From positions 1 through 64,000 of the forward strand of contig JAAZMZ010000006.1 in the NCBI GenBank assembly GCA_012798535.1: a stretch of DNA of 64,000 nt. Reading direction: 5' to 3'. Numbering within the stretch: the stretch's first letter is position 1; each line of letters starts with the position of its first letter. The translations under genes and the position numbers were made by a program. The stretch is from Leptolinea sp. GTDB taxonomy: Bacteria; Chloroflexota; Anaerolineae; Anaerolineales; Anaerolineaceae. This document shows, piece after piece, positions 16,268 to 25,340 of the stretch. Under the pieces are notes generated by a model. It had not been told where the DNA came from, made no database searches, and saw only the letters and a list, made by a program, of their open reading frames with translations.

Positions 16268-17878
16268 CTAATCCATCGGATAGTAACTCTTGAAACATTC
16301 CTTCTCACCAATGGGGGTTTGCACTGTAAAGGTGCGCCAGGCATCCTCCTGCCCTTCGATTTTTTTGACGCGATAATCTGTCAATTCAGGCCGCGCGTCC
16401 CGCAACGCATAGAGGGCATCATTAAAGGAAACATGATATCCCTGCCATTGCCATTTCTCCAGTTGCGCTTCCAGGATGCTGGCGCGGCAGGCCAGAGCGG
16501 CACCCAGCAAATGCTTCACCTGTGGCTCCTTTGTGGACCGGAACGCTTCAAGCGTTGGGGGGACACTGTCGGTGGAGAGTTCCTGCAGATACTGGTAATC
16601 CAGATCGAGTGTCTTCTCCGCCCGGGCTGCATTCGCACTGGCGATAAATCCATCCACATTCATCACATTCAGAGTCAAACCAAACCCGATCAGGGTGAAG
16701 AAGGCGGCCATGGCAAATCCGCGTCGGTACTGCTTGATCTCCAGCATCAGAACAGCTGCCAGCAAAACACCAAGCCAGATCATGAAAACATGGCTGTAGG
16801 CACGAAGCCGGGTGAATCCATAGGCGGATTCCAGCAGGTTCAATCGCATGAAAGACGAAACCAGGATCACACCAACCAGGCAGACCAACACCAGACTCAT
16901 TCCGGAAAACCAGCGCTGTTTAAGTGCCGAATCACGCCGCGTGACAGTGCTCAAACCCAGGAACAACATCAGGCTCAGGATAGCCACCCACACCAGCTCA
17001 CCAAATCCCTTGCGGGCATATTCGGCGTAGGTGAATCCATCCACCTGGATATTGGCCTGTCCGCCGAAAAAATACTTGAACTGGATTATCACGAAGAAAG
17101 TGAACAGCAAATTGACACCGGCCAGAACAATGGCGCTTTCGGTAAAACCCAGGAATGGTTGAAACCAGGGTTTCTCTTTGCCGATCAGGTCATCACGACC
17201 GCTCTTTTCCAGACTATATTGGTAGACACCTGAAAGCAGGTAGGCAATGATGGCCACCAAGGCCAGACGCACGGCGTATTCCATGAAACGTTCAATATCC
17301 AGGATTTTCTCCAGCTCTTTGGAAAACACCGGATCAGCGCTCACCAGCAGCAGCGCCAGGAAAAAAACGATGGGGAAAGCCAGCAGCAGCCCGCGGAAAA
17401 TCGCCCAGATTGATATCCGCCTGTGAAGAGGTGGGGCGGGTTCTTCTCCCTCCGGGGTTATATCGGCTTTTCGAGACGAAGCCAGCAGGGAGCTTCCTCC
17501 GCCAAGCGCGGCACCTGATAGACGGAAGAAACCAACCACTATATCTGCCAGGCTGTACTTGATCCACATTCCATTTGAAAAGGTCAATGCCAGCAACGCC
17601 AGACAGGCCAGTGAAACCAGCACATTTATAAAATTGGTGAATGGTTCCCGCCGGATGAATGTCATGGCGGAAAACACCATGGAAAATCCGGCCAACAGCC
17701 AGCTCAATTTCCCCGGTTTTACCCCTTCAAAAGACGCCAGAACAAAACCGGCTGCGGTCACCAGAAGAATAAAAAGAAAGAAGGATATTCCCTCAGGTTT
17801 CTTCCAGAACAGAAGGTCAAAACAAAGACCCAGGACAAGAGAAATCCATAGGATACGAGAGGTGTGTTTTACAGACAT
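16268..17878 (-). CDS. Multi-pass membrane protein, DUF4153/DUF4173-like
   Basis: A 536-residue integral membrane protein with about ten hydrophobic segments over the first 420 residues, then a soluble tail of about 110 residues rich in charged residues. The stretch VNLLFTFFVIIQFKYFFGG followed by FTYAEYARKGFGELVWVAIL resembles the conserved core of DUF4173/DUF4153 proteins, whose function I do not know. The frame extends to 17953, but ATG 17878 has AAAGGAG at perfect spacing and starts directly before the first membrane segment. It stands alone and is divergent from the CPBP protease gene. Confidence 0.7.
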   Translation of the reverse strand: MSVKHTSRILWISLVLGLCFDLLFWKKPEGISFFLFILLVTAAGFVLASFEGVKPGKLSWLLAGFSMVFSAMTFIRREPFTNFINVLVSLACLALLALTFSNGMWIKYSLADIVVGFFRLSGAALGGGSSLLASSRKADITPEGEEPAPPLHRRISIWAIFRGLLLAFPIVFFLALLLVSADPVFSKELEKILDIERFMEYAVRLALVAIIAYLLSGVYQYSLEKSGRDDLIGKEKPWFQPFLGFTESAIVLAGVNLLFTFFVIIQFKYFFGGQANIQVDGFTYAEYARKGFGELVWVAILSLMLFLGLSTVTRRDSALKQRWFSGMSLVLVCLVGVILVSSFMRLNLLESAYGFTRLRAYSHVFMIWLGVLLAAVLMLEIKQYRRGFAMAAFFTLIGFGLTLNVMNVDGFIASANAARAEKTLDLDYQYLQELSTDSVPPTLEAFRSTKEPQVKHLLGAALACRASILEAQLEKWQWQGYHVSFNDALYALRDARPELTDYRVKKIEGQEDAWRTFTVQTPIGEKECFKSYYPMD

Positions 17879-18049
17879 AAGTGATCTCCTTTCAATGTAG
17901 TATACGAATACCCCCGACAAGGAACAGCCGTTTGAGGTCAGGAAATCGTGCACTCAGGTGCTTAATTTTTTATTCGGCCCAATTGTATTGTTGAGAAACC
18001 CGCCATAAAGATTGTGACTTTCGGGAAAACCATCTCTGTGAGAGGATCC

Positions 18050-18733
18050 ATGATACTACCCAATCATCAAAAACAACCTCTTTTCCCTGCCATTTTCCAG
18101 GCAGTTCTTGTAATGGCCGGAATACAATTCTTTCGTATTCTTATCTTTCGATTTATTTTGTGTATTACTCAATCAAAGGATTGGTATCTCTCCATCGGTG
18201 AGTTTGCCAGAGGCTCCACCATGCTGCTCACCGCGTTGGTGCTGCTGATCCTGTTTCAGCCGTCGATCCGGTCGCTTGGATTGACCCGCTGGAATGGGAC
18301 AAAGAGAGCCAAATGGATCACCATTTCCGGGGTAATCATATTGATCCTCCTCGCGGGAATAAACATCCTTATGGATCAAAGTCAGCTTGTTCCCACCCTG
18401 GTTTCCTGTCTGGTATTCCCCCTTTTAGAGGAAATGCTTTTTCGCGGGTGGATCTGGAACCATATCAGCAGAGCGTTACCTGATGAGCGCGGAGGTTTGT
18501 CCGCTGTCCTGATAACTGCCGGCCTGTTCGCGGTCTGGCACCTTGGTTACTGGGATGTGATCTCGACGCACATAGCGATGAATGTGCCGGCCGAATCCAT
18601 TCTGCACATCATGGGAATGAAGATGATCATTGCCGCTATAATCGGCCTTTTCACAGGGGTTCTCCGCTGGAAAACCGGCAATATCTATGCATCCATGCTC
18701 TTCCATGCGGCCTGGAACCTGTTCGGCCGCTAG
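18050..18733 (+). CDS. CPBP-family intramembrane metalloprotease (Abi/Rce1-like)
   Basis: Polytopic membrane protein of about 227 residues with the three CPBP motifs: EEMLFRGWIW (EExxxR), FAVWHLGYWD and HAAWNLFGR at the C-terminus. The family includes the eukaryotic CAAX-processing Rce1 and bacterial proteins linked to bacteriocin immunity or membrane proteolysis; no partner is visible here. The frame opens at GTG 18014, but ATG 18050 has GAGAGGA just upstream and is preferred. A two-component system follows 51 bases later under its own apparent promoter. Confidence 0.8.
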   Translation: MILPNHQKQPLFPAIFQAVLVMAGIQFFRILIFRFILCITQSKDWYLSIGEFARGSTMLLTALVLLILFQPSIRSLGLTRWNGTKRAKWITISGVIILILLAGINILMDQSQLVPTLVSCLVFPLLEEMLFRGWIWNHISRALPDERGGLSAVLITAGLFAVWHLGYWDVISTHIAMNVPAESILHIMGMKMIIAAIIGLFTGVLRWKTGNIYASMLFHAAWNLFGR

Positions 18734-18748
18734 ATGGATCGGCAGTCA

Positions 18749-18777
18749 TGACGGTTACCAATGCCTGCCGATATAAT
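18749..18777 (+). promoter_or_regulatory. Promoter placed for a leaderless response-regulator transcript
   Basis: TATAAT at 18772-18777 lies only 7 bases before the ATG at 18785, with a TGACGG at 18749-18754, 17 bases upstream. Transcription would then start at or next to the A of the start codon. No ribosome binding site precedes the ATG, which agrees with a leaderless message. Confidence 0.5.
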
Positions 18778-18784
18778 AAAGTAG

Positions 18785-19525
18785 ATGATCAAATTAATGC
18801 TGGTGGAAGATAATCTGCGACTGCGTGCCGCGTTGAAAGCCGGATTTGAAGCGACCGGACAGGTGAAGATCAACGCGGATACTGGTTCGGGGGAAGACGC
18901 CCTGGAAAAAGCGACTACTTTTCCACCCGATGCGGTTCTCATGGACGTCCATCTGGAAGGCAGCCTGAACGGCATTCAAGCTGCCGCCGCCTTGCGGCGG
19001 GAAATCCCCCGCCTGCCGGTGGTTTTTTATTCGATCCAGGATGATGACCAGTACTACCGGGACTTCCGGGCTTCCGGCATAATCAGCCATTACGCCTACG
19101 TGCGTAAATCCAATTATCTGCTGCCTGAATTAATCCTGCCGCTCATTCAGGACGCCATCGCCGGCCGTTCATTCATCGACCCAGAAATAGAGGAACGGGT
19201 GCACGAAGTGCACAGCCTCGACGAACAGAATCCGCTCGCTCTGTTGGAACCGAACGAACTGGAAGTCATCAAACTGATCGCCCAGGGATTGACCAACGAA
19301 CAGATTGCCAGCCGCATGGGCTTCCATGATAAGCGGACCATCAGCCGCACAAACGGCAGCATCTACGCCGCCTGGGGATTGGACGAGACTTCCGTTGATG
19401 AAAAAGTGGCCCGCACACGGGCGGCCATCATTTTTCAAACGGGTAGACTGATCCACTGGAATGAAGGCGGCCAGCCCTTCATCCTGGATCGAGAACACAA
19501 TTGGATTCCCTGGGAGGGTGAATGA
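18785..19525 (+). CDS. Two-component response regulator, receiver plus LuxR-type HTH
   Basis: A 246-residue DNA-binding response regulator. The receiver domain (1-125) has the acidic pair in LMLVEDN, phospho-acceptor Asp54 in AVLMDVH and the conserved Lys in VRKSN. The C-terminal HTH (about 155-205, LEPNELEVIKLIAQGLTNEQ and RMGFHDKRTISR) resembles the LuxR/NarL class but carries about 40 extra residues after it. Its stop overlaps the start of a histidine kinase by four bases (ATGA), so the two are a cognate pair. No ribosome binding site is seen; see the promoter at 18749. Confidence 0.88.
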   Translation: MIKLMLVEDNLRLRAALKAGFEATGQVKINADTGSGEDALEKATTFPPDAVLMDVHLEGSLNGIQAAAALRREIPRLPVVFYSIQDDDQYYRDFRASGIISHYAYVRKSNYLLPELILPLIQDAIAGRSFIDPEIEERVHEVHSLDEQNPLALLEPNELEVIKLIAQGLTNEQIASRMGFHDKRTISRTNGSIYAAWGLDETSVDEKVARTRAAIIFQTGRLIHWNEGGQPFILDREHNWIPWEGE

Positions 19526-21618
19526 GCGGGCAGTTGATTCTGGACTGGCCTGCGCTGGCGCTCTCATTATTTGACGCTTTCCTTCTCTGCTGGCTTGGAC
19601 TTACCATTCTTCTCGAGGCCAACCGCCGGTCTATGGGAGTCTGGCTTTCGGCTGATGGTTTGTTTCTGGGAGCCGCTTTCTTCATCGCGCATACAGCCAT
19701 TCTGCGCAATGGCTGGCAATTTGACAATCCGGTTCTTAATTTCTGGTGGCGCGCCGGATGGTGGCCGCTCGTTCTTTCGCCCTTTGCCTGGTACTGTGTC
19801 ATTCTCTGGTATTCCAGTTACTGGGATGACAACTCATCTCAATTGCACCGCCGGCAGGCGCCCTGGTTTGGATTAACCCTGGTCTTTACCGTCGGCCTGC
19901 TGGCATGGATGACACTGGCCGACCCACTCCCCGATCTGGGAAATCGAAACGGCGACCTTTCTGGTTTCTCCACTCTGGCTATCCTTTTCCCGTTTTATAT
20001 TCTGCTGTGTATTCTATTGGCATTGGATGCCATACTCCGGCCGGGTCCAAGCCTGCATTTGCAGGGTGTCGAAGCCCGGCACCGCGCGCGTCCCTGGCTT
20101 ACGGCTTCGACTCTGGTGTTGTTGCTAGTCTGTCTGCTGGTGGCGTTTGCGCTGGTGTGGGGTATTCAAACGTTTTCATCCAATTACGAATCAAACCTCC
20201 AGTCCTTTGCCGATCCGGCTCTGTTCACACCATTGACCGGATTGGACGTGATCATCGAACTGCTTATCACCGCCGCCATTCTGTTTATCGGCCAGGCTGC
20301 CATGGTCTACGAGGTATTCAGTTCGACCCCGCTGCCACGGTCAGGATTGAAGAAACGCTGGTTGTTTGCCATGTGGACCGGTGGGATATTTGCCATCTTT
20401 TTTTCCGGTGTATTGATCTATTTCGCGCGCCCTGATCTGGCATCCCTGCTTTTCATACCTTTTCTTGCAGGGATACTGACAGCCCAAAACCGCGCTTCCG
20501 CCCTCGAACAGGAAGCCGGTTTCTCCCGCTTGCGTACTCTGGCCCGGCCTCAATGGCTTTATGAACAGATATTTTCTCAACCTTCCGGCATGTCTGACAC
20601 AATAGATATCTTCCCGGATTTTGAAATGATCTGCACGAATGTCGTGCAAACCAGACGCGCCCTCCTTCTGCCTGTCGGTGAGATGACCAGCTTCTTCCCT
20701 GAAAAGATTTGCTTCCCAAATAACACCTCACAACTGGAAGCTCTCCCCATTCCCGGCGATCTTTCGACGCAAAATCGACAAGCCCGGCCGCTTGATCCAC
20801 ACCAATCGGGTGGATATACCTGGGCGCTTCCCCTGATATCCGTTCGCGGCTTGGATGGCTGGTTCTTTATCGGGGAACGGTTGGACGGCAGTCTTTATTC
20901 GATGGAAGAAATGGAGATTGCTAGGGCGGCTATCGAACGGTGGATGGATAATCAGGCAGCCGCCGAGATCACCCGCCGGCTGCTCAATTTGCAGCAGCAA
21001 AAGCTGGCCGAAACCCGGCTGCTGGATCAAAAAGCCAGGCGGATCCTGCATGATGATGTTCTTCCACTGTTGCATACAGCCCTGCTGTCACAACCGCAGG
21101 GGGAACAAGCGGATCAGATATCCAGCGCCCACCGTCGAATATCCCAACTTTTGCGGGACGCTCCCCCACCACCTCCAATCGATATTGCCCGGAATGGATT
21201 GATCGCCTCCATCCGAAAGATCGCCGAAGGTGAAGCCGCATTGATGAAGGCGGATTTGAGTTTTGAGACTCAACAAGAAGTCGAGCCTTTTGTGGCGGCA
21301 TTATCGCCGGAAGAAGCGGAAACTATCTTCTATGCCGTCCGCGAATGTCTGCGCAATATCCAGAAACACGCCGGAATGGGCGGTGATCATACTTCCTCCA
21401 TCCGCATCCACTTTTCCTGTCAGGGATCGTTGCAGATTTCCATAGAGAACAACGGCTGTGTGGATGAACCGGGTAAAGATAACCGGATACCTTCCACAGG
21501 CCAGGGGCTTATGCTGCACAACTCCCTGCTGGCCATCTACGGGGGCGGTATCCGTATGACAGCGCTGCAAAATGGAAATACACGGGTAACGATCACCCTG
21601 CCCGTGCGCAGTCATTGA
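19522..21618 (+). CDS. Membrane sensor histidine kinase (NarL/LuxR-system type)
   Basis: A 698-residue kinase. About seven to nine hydrophobic segments span the first 330 residues, followed by a cytoplasmic linker of GAF-like length (about 335-490). The dimerisation/phosphoacceptor helix is RRILHDDVLPLLHTALL (His near 510), as in HisKA_3-like kinases that pair with LuxR-type regulators. The ATPase has an N-box in VRECLRNIQKHAG (about 605) and a G-box in GQGLMLHNSL (about 660). A GGGAGGG ribosome binding site lies in the end of the regulator gene. The signal is unknown. Confidence 0.88.
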   Translation: MSGQLILDWPALALSLFDAFLLCWLGLTILLEANRRSMGVWLSADGLFLGAAFFIAHTAILRNGWQFDNPVLNFWWRAGWWPLVLSPFAWYCVILWYSSYWDDNSSQLHRRQAPWFGLTLVFTVGLLAWMTLADPLPDLGNRNGDLSGFSTLAILFPFYILLCILLALDAILRPGPSLHLQGVEARHRARPWLTASTLVLLLVCLLVAFALVWGIQTFSSNYESNLQSFADPALFTPLTGLDVIIELLITAAILFIGQAAMVYEVFSSTPLPRSGLKKRWLFAMWTGGIFAIFFSGVLIYFARPDLASLLFIPFLAGILTAQNRASALEQEAGFSRLRTLARPQWLYEQIFSQPSGMSDTIDIFPDFEMICTNVVQTRRALLLPVGEMTSFFPEKICFPNNTSQLEALPIPGDLSTQNRQARPLDPHQSGGYTWALPLISVRGLDGWFFIGERLDGSLYSMEEMEIARAAIERWMDNQAAAEITRRLLNLQQQKLAETRLLDQKARRILHDDVLPLLHTALLSQPQGEQADQISSAHRRISQLLRDAPPPPPIDIARNGLIASIRKIAEGEAALMKADLSFETQQEVEPFVAALSPEEAETIFYAVRECLRNIQKHAGMGGDHTSSIRIHFSCQGSLQISIENNGCVDEPGKDNRIPSTGQGLMLHNSLLAIYGGGIRMTALQNGNTRVTITLPVRSH

Positions 21619-21720
21619 TCATTTCTCCCGATTGTCCATCCCAGCCGGTTACCGGCCTGGAATGGCCATCCAATCGCGGACTTGCATCACCTGTACCCTG
21701 GTGATATCATCATCTACACT

Positions 21721-22176
21721 ATGCAAGGGATCAAAGACACGCTCCGTCGAGGAGGACGGGAGAGGACACGCACCATTCTCCTGATGATTATTGCCGCCAC
21801 CATTCCCTGCTACTGTCTTGGATTGATTACCCTGTGGGGAAGCCGGATCACCCTGGGATTACGAACACCGACGACTACAAATACCGCCACCATCACCAAC
21901 ACAGTAACCCCGAATTTCACGCCCACTCCCATCACCTTCACCCCGACGATCACCTTCACCCCGACGCATACCAATACCGCGACCAACACTCGCACTCCCT
22001 TCATGACCTTCACACGGACGATCACCCAAACGTTTACCGAGGTTCCTCCGCCAACAGCGACTCCCGCACCTACCGATACACAACTGCCGCCGACCGGCAC
22101 ATCCACACTTGAACCGCCTACGCTCACATTCACTGTTGAGCCCGCAGCTATCGAGACTGAGACTCTCCAACCATAA
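21721..22176 (+). CDS. Membrane-anchored Thr/Pro-rich repeat protein
   Basis: About 151 residues: a short charged N-terminus, one membrane segment (TILLMIIAATIPCYCLGLI) and then a low-complexity extracellular tail with repeats such as FTPTPITFTPTITFTPTHTN. Such tails are common as glycosylated or spacer regions on the cell surface. It contains LPPTG near the C-terminus, but no hydrophobic or basic sorting tail follows. An earlier in-frame start at 21682 is possible. The gene ends 4 bases before the first M42 peptidase gene. I do not recognise a function. Confidence 0.6.
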   Translation: MQGIKDTLRRGGRERTRTILLMIIAATIPCYCLGLITLWGSRITLGLRTPTTTNTATITNTVTPNFTPTPITFTPTITFTPTHTNTATNTRTPFMTFTRTITQTFTEVPPPTATPAPTDTQLPPTGTSTLEPPTLTFTVEPAAIETETLQP

Positions 22177-22180
22177 ACCT

Positions 22181-23239
22181 ATGTATGATCCTCTTCCCTT
22201 TTTAAAGAAGATTCTTGCCTTACCCGGACTCTCGGGATACGAAGATCCTGTTCGCCTGGCCATTGCCGAAGAATGGGGACCTTTTGTAGACGAACTCAAG
22301 ATCAGCCGACTGGGTAGCCTGTATGGTATCCGGCGTGGCAATTCTGTTGAACCGCGTCCCCGTATTTTGCTGGCAGCGCATATGGATGCCATTGGATTGA
22401 TGACGACCATGGTAGATCATGGTTTAATTCACTTTACCGAGGTCGGCGGGGTCGATCCACGGATTCTTCCCGGACAACAGGTCATCGTTCACGGCAGACG
22501 CGATCTGCCCGGTGTGATCGGGCAGCCGGCTGCCCGTCTGCTGCCAGATTCCATCGGAAAGAAGGCGGTACCCATGGAATATCTGTTGATCGATGTAGGC
22601 CTTTCAGCGGAAGAGACCGCCGGGCTGGTCCGTCCCGGTGATTTGATCTCGTTCGCCCAGCCTCCGATTGAATTGACAGATAATTCACTGGCCGGTCACA
22701 CACTGGACAATCGCGCGTCTGTCGCCGCCCTGAGTGTTTGCCTGAGCGAACTATCCTCCATGCGACATGCCTGGGACGTGTGGGCGGTAGCCACCGTTCA
22801 GGAAGAGGAAACCCTGGCAGGCGCCTTCACATCACCTGTTGATATTGAACCTGATATTGCCGTGGCGATCGATGTCACCTTTGCCAAAGGCCCCGGCGCC
22901 AGCGATTACCGCACGGTGCCTTTCGGCAAAGGGATCTGTCTGGGCTGGGGACCCAACACTCACCCGGCGATCTTCGAAGCCTTCAAAAAAGTCGCTGAAC
23001 ATCTGGATATTCCCTTCCAAACGGAAGTCTCACCATCTCAGTCGGGAACCGATGCCATGGGATTGCAGGTCGCTGCAGGCGGTCTACCTTCGCTTTACAT
23101 CAGCATTCCCATACGGTACATGCACACCCCGGTCGAAATGGTTTGTATGAAAGATATACAGCGCGCCGGTCATTTGCTGGCACAGGCAGCGGCCAGCCTG
23201 CAACCTGATTTTGTGCAGCAAATTCGCTGGGAGGATTAG
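22181..23239 (+). CDS. M42-family metallo-aminopeptidase, copy 1 of 3
   Basis: A 352-residue cytoplasmic di-metal aminopeptidase of the M42 family (TET/FrvX/endoglucanase-M type), which trims short peptides. The metal and catalytic positions are visible: LLAAHMDAIG (His67), THTLDNRAS-like GHTLDNRAS, the catalytic pair in VQEEETLAGA, the Asp in VAIDVTF and the His in IRYMHTPVEMV. It is the most diverged of the three copies: LDNRAS replaces LDDRxG and SGTDAM replaces GGTDAG. ATG 22181 is preferred over an earlier start inside the upstream gene. Copy 2 follows after one base. Confidence 0.88.
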   Translation: MYDPLPFLKKILALPGLSGYEDPVRLAIAEEWGPFVDELKISRLGSLYGIRRGNSVEPRPRILLAAHMDAIGLMTTMVDHGLIHFTEVGGVDPRILPGQQVIVHGRRDLPGVIGQPAARLLPDSIGKKAVPMEYLLIDVGLSAEETAGLVRPGDLISFAQPPIELTDNSLAGHTLDNRASVAALSVCLSELSSMRHAWDVWAVATVQEEETLAGAFTSPVDIEPDIAVAIDVTFAKGPGASDYRTVPFGKGICLGWGPNTHPAIFEAFKKVAEHLDIPFQTEVSPSQSGTDAMGLQVAAGGLPSLYISIPIRYMHTPVEMVCMKDIQRAGHLLAQAAASLQPDFVQQIRWED

Positions 23240-23240
23240 C

Positions 23241-24311
23241 ATGCCAGTAGAAGAAAAAACCCTCCTGTCTCAAACCTTTATCGATCTTGTCGAAAAGTTA
23301 TCGAATGCTTCGGGTGTCTCTGGTGCCGAAGGAAGTGTCCGAATCATCGTGAAAGAACAGCTCGACCTGTTAAAACTGCCCTACCGTGTGGACGCGATGG
23401 GGAATGTGCTGGTCGAACATCGCTGTGGAAAATCGGATGCCCTGAGCGTGATGCTGGCCGCGCATATGGACGAAGTCGGCCTGATGATCGTGGAAGAAGA
23501 TGAGGGTGGTCTTTATAAATTCGAAATAGTTGGCGGCGTGGACCCGCGCGTACTACCCGGCAAGACAGTACTGGCAGGTAAACAACGGTTGCCGGCCGTC
23601 ATCGGATCCAAACCGATCCATTTAACCGAAGCGGATGAACGCAAGAATCCTATCACCGTGGAGAATCTGAGAATTGACCTCGGTCCGGGGGGTGTCGGAA
23701 AGATCAAACCGGGTGACCGCGCGGTTTTTGCCACGCAGTTTCACTCCAATGGTTTCAGTTTTTCAGGCAAGGCTCTGGATGACCGGCTGGGGATCGCTAT
23801 TCTATTGACCCTGCTGGCCAATCCACCGGATGATGTGGATATCCTGGCCGCATTCACCACCCAGGAAGAATTGGGTCTACGAGGGGCACGTGTGGCAGCG
23901 TATGCGTTGAATCCACAGGCGGCCATCGCCATTGATGCCACCCCGGCCAACGATCTGCCGTTTTGGAACAATGAAGAAAACACGGTATACAACACGCGTA
24001 TGGGTCAGGGGCCGGCTTTGTATGTCGCTGACGGCTATACCCTGTCCGATCCGCGTCTGGTACGCCTGATACAGGACACAGCCCGTGAAGCAAAAATTCT
24101 TTATCAGATCCGCCAGCCCGGCGGCGGAGGTACAGATGCCGGCTCCATTCACAAACAGCGCGAGGGGATTCCCAGCGTATCTATATCCGTTCCAATACGC
24201 TATGCGCATACACCCTGCTCGATCGCCTGGCACAAAGATATTGCCACGACGATCCAATTGCTGGATGCCGTGATTAAACGTATCCGCAAAGAAACCCTGA
24301 TCATATCATAA
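23241..24311 (+). CDS. M42-family metallo-aminopeptidase, copy 2 of 3
   Basis: A 356-residue M42 peptidase. Motifs: MLAAHMDEVGLM, KALDDRLGIAI, the catalytic TTQEELGLRGA, IAIDATPAND, GGGGTDAGSIH and IRYAHTPCS. ATG 23241 has GGGAGG at good spacing and follows the stop of copy 1 directly. It differs from copy 3 in sequence throughout, so the tandem set is old and not a recent duplication. Confidence 0.9.
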   Translation: MPVEEKTLLSQTFIDLVEKLSNASGVSGAEGSVRIIVKEQLDLLKLPYRVDAMGNVLVEHRCGKSDALSVMLAAHMDEVGLMIVEEDEGGLYKFEIVGGVDPRVLPGKTVLAGKQRLPAVIGSKPIHLTEADERKNPITVENLRIDLGPGGVGKIKPGDRAVFATQFHSNGFSFSGKALDDRLGIAILLTLLANPPDDVDILAAFTTQEELGLRGARVAAYALNPQAAIAIDATPANDLPFWNNEENTVYNTRMGQGPALYVADGYTLSDPRLVRLIQDTAREAKILYQIRQPGGGGTDAGSIHKQREGIPSVSISVPIRYAHTPCSIAWHKDIATTIQLLDAVIKRIRKETLIIS

Positions 24312-24344
24312 TTAGGCGGATTTAAAGGATTCCAGGAGACTGGC

Positions 24345-25340
24345 ATGAAAGAATTGATTCAAAAACTGGTTGAAACCACCGGCCCTTCCGGATACGAGAA
24401 TCAGGTGAGAGACCTGGTGATCAAAAACATTTCAACCATTACCAGAGACATAAAAGTGGATGCCCTGGGCAATGTGATTGCCCGGCTGGGCGAAAGGAAG
24501 ACCGGTGGATCTCGCATCCTGTTATCCGCCCACATGGACGAGATAGGTATCATTGTCACCCATGTGGATGAGAATGGATTCCTGCGTTTCACCACCATCG
24601 GCGGTGTGCGGGCTGCCAATTGTATCGGCGGGCGGGTCAAATTCCTGAACGGCCTTCCGGGTGTCATCTATTTCGAAAAACTGGAAAACACCGGTCAGGT
24701 TCCCTCCTTTGAGCAATTGTATATCGACGGCGGCTTTTCATCGGCCGATGAATGTCCAATCCATGTCGGAGATATGGCCGTCTTTGATCGTCCTTTCGTT
24801 GACCTGGGAAAACGGCTGGTATCCAAAGCTCTGGATGACCGTATCGGCGTGGCAGTGCAGATCGAAGTCATGCGCCGTTTGAAATCCACCCCACACGAGA
24901 TTGTGTGCGTATTCAGCACCCAGGAGGAAGTCGGCCTGCGCGGCGCCACCACCTCCGCCTATGGTGTGGATCCGGATATCGGCATTTCGATCGATGTCAC
25001 CCTGACCGGCGATACTCCCAAATCCATCAAGATGGCCGTTGCTCTCGGTAAAGGGCCAGCGATTAAAGTGCGGGATGGCGGAATGCTGTCCGATCCGCGA
25101 TTGGTGCAACTCTTTGTTGAAACTGCGGAAAAACAACACATCCCCTATCAGATGGAAGTTCTGGAGGGCGGAACCACGGATGCCAAAGCCATCCAAATGA
25201 CTCGTTCCGGTGTACCGGCCGGCTGTGTTTCCATCCCATGCCGGTATGTTCACACACCTTCAGAAATGGTAGATATGAACGATGTGGAAAATGCGGTCAA
25301 ATTGATCGTGTCACTGATCAGTGGACCAATCAAGATATAA
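24345..25340 (+). CDS. M42-family metallo-aminopeptidase, copy 3 of 3
   Basis: A 331-residue M42 peptidase, the most typical of the three: LLSAHMDEIGIIVTH (His63, Asp65), SKALDDRIGVAV, FSTQEEVGLRGA, GISIDVTLTGD, EGGTTDAKAIQ and CRYVHTPSEMVD. AGGAG precedes the ATG by 6 bases. The stop is followed immediately by the ATG of a lipoprotein, suggesting one operon of peptidases plus an uptake-type binding protein. Confidence 0.92.
   Translation: MKELIQKLVETTGPSGYENQVRDLVIKNISTITRDIKVDALGNVIARLGERKTGGSRILLSAHMDEIGIIVTHVDENGFLRFTTIGGVRAANCIGGRVKFLNGLPGVIYFEKLENTGQVPSFEQLYIDGGFSSADECPIHVGDMAVFDRPFVDLGKRLVSKALDDRIGVAVQIEVMRRLKSTPHEIVCVFSTQEEVGLRGATTSAYGVDPDIGISIDVTLTGDTPKSIKMAVALGKGPAIKVRDGGMLSDPRLVQLFVETAEKQHIPYQMEVLEGGTTDAKAIQMTRSGVPAGCVSIPCRYVHTPSEMVDMNDVENAVKLIVSLISGPIKI

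Noticed and set aside
16142-17233. A long open frame antisense to the DUF4153/DUF4173-like gene
   Set aside because: Its translation is rich in Gln and His with no domain, typical of the complement of hydrophobic codons.
21890-22060. Short repeated DNA units, considered as a CRISPR-like or satellite array
   Set aside because: The repeats are in frame and encode Thr-Pro units; they vary in length and have no spacers.
21682-22176. Possible sortase substrate (LPPTG in the Thr/Pro-rich protein)
   Set aside because: No hydrophobic segment or basic tail follows the motif; the only membrane helix is N-terminal.
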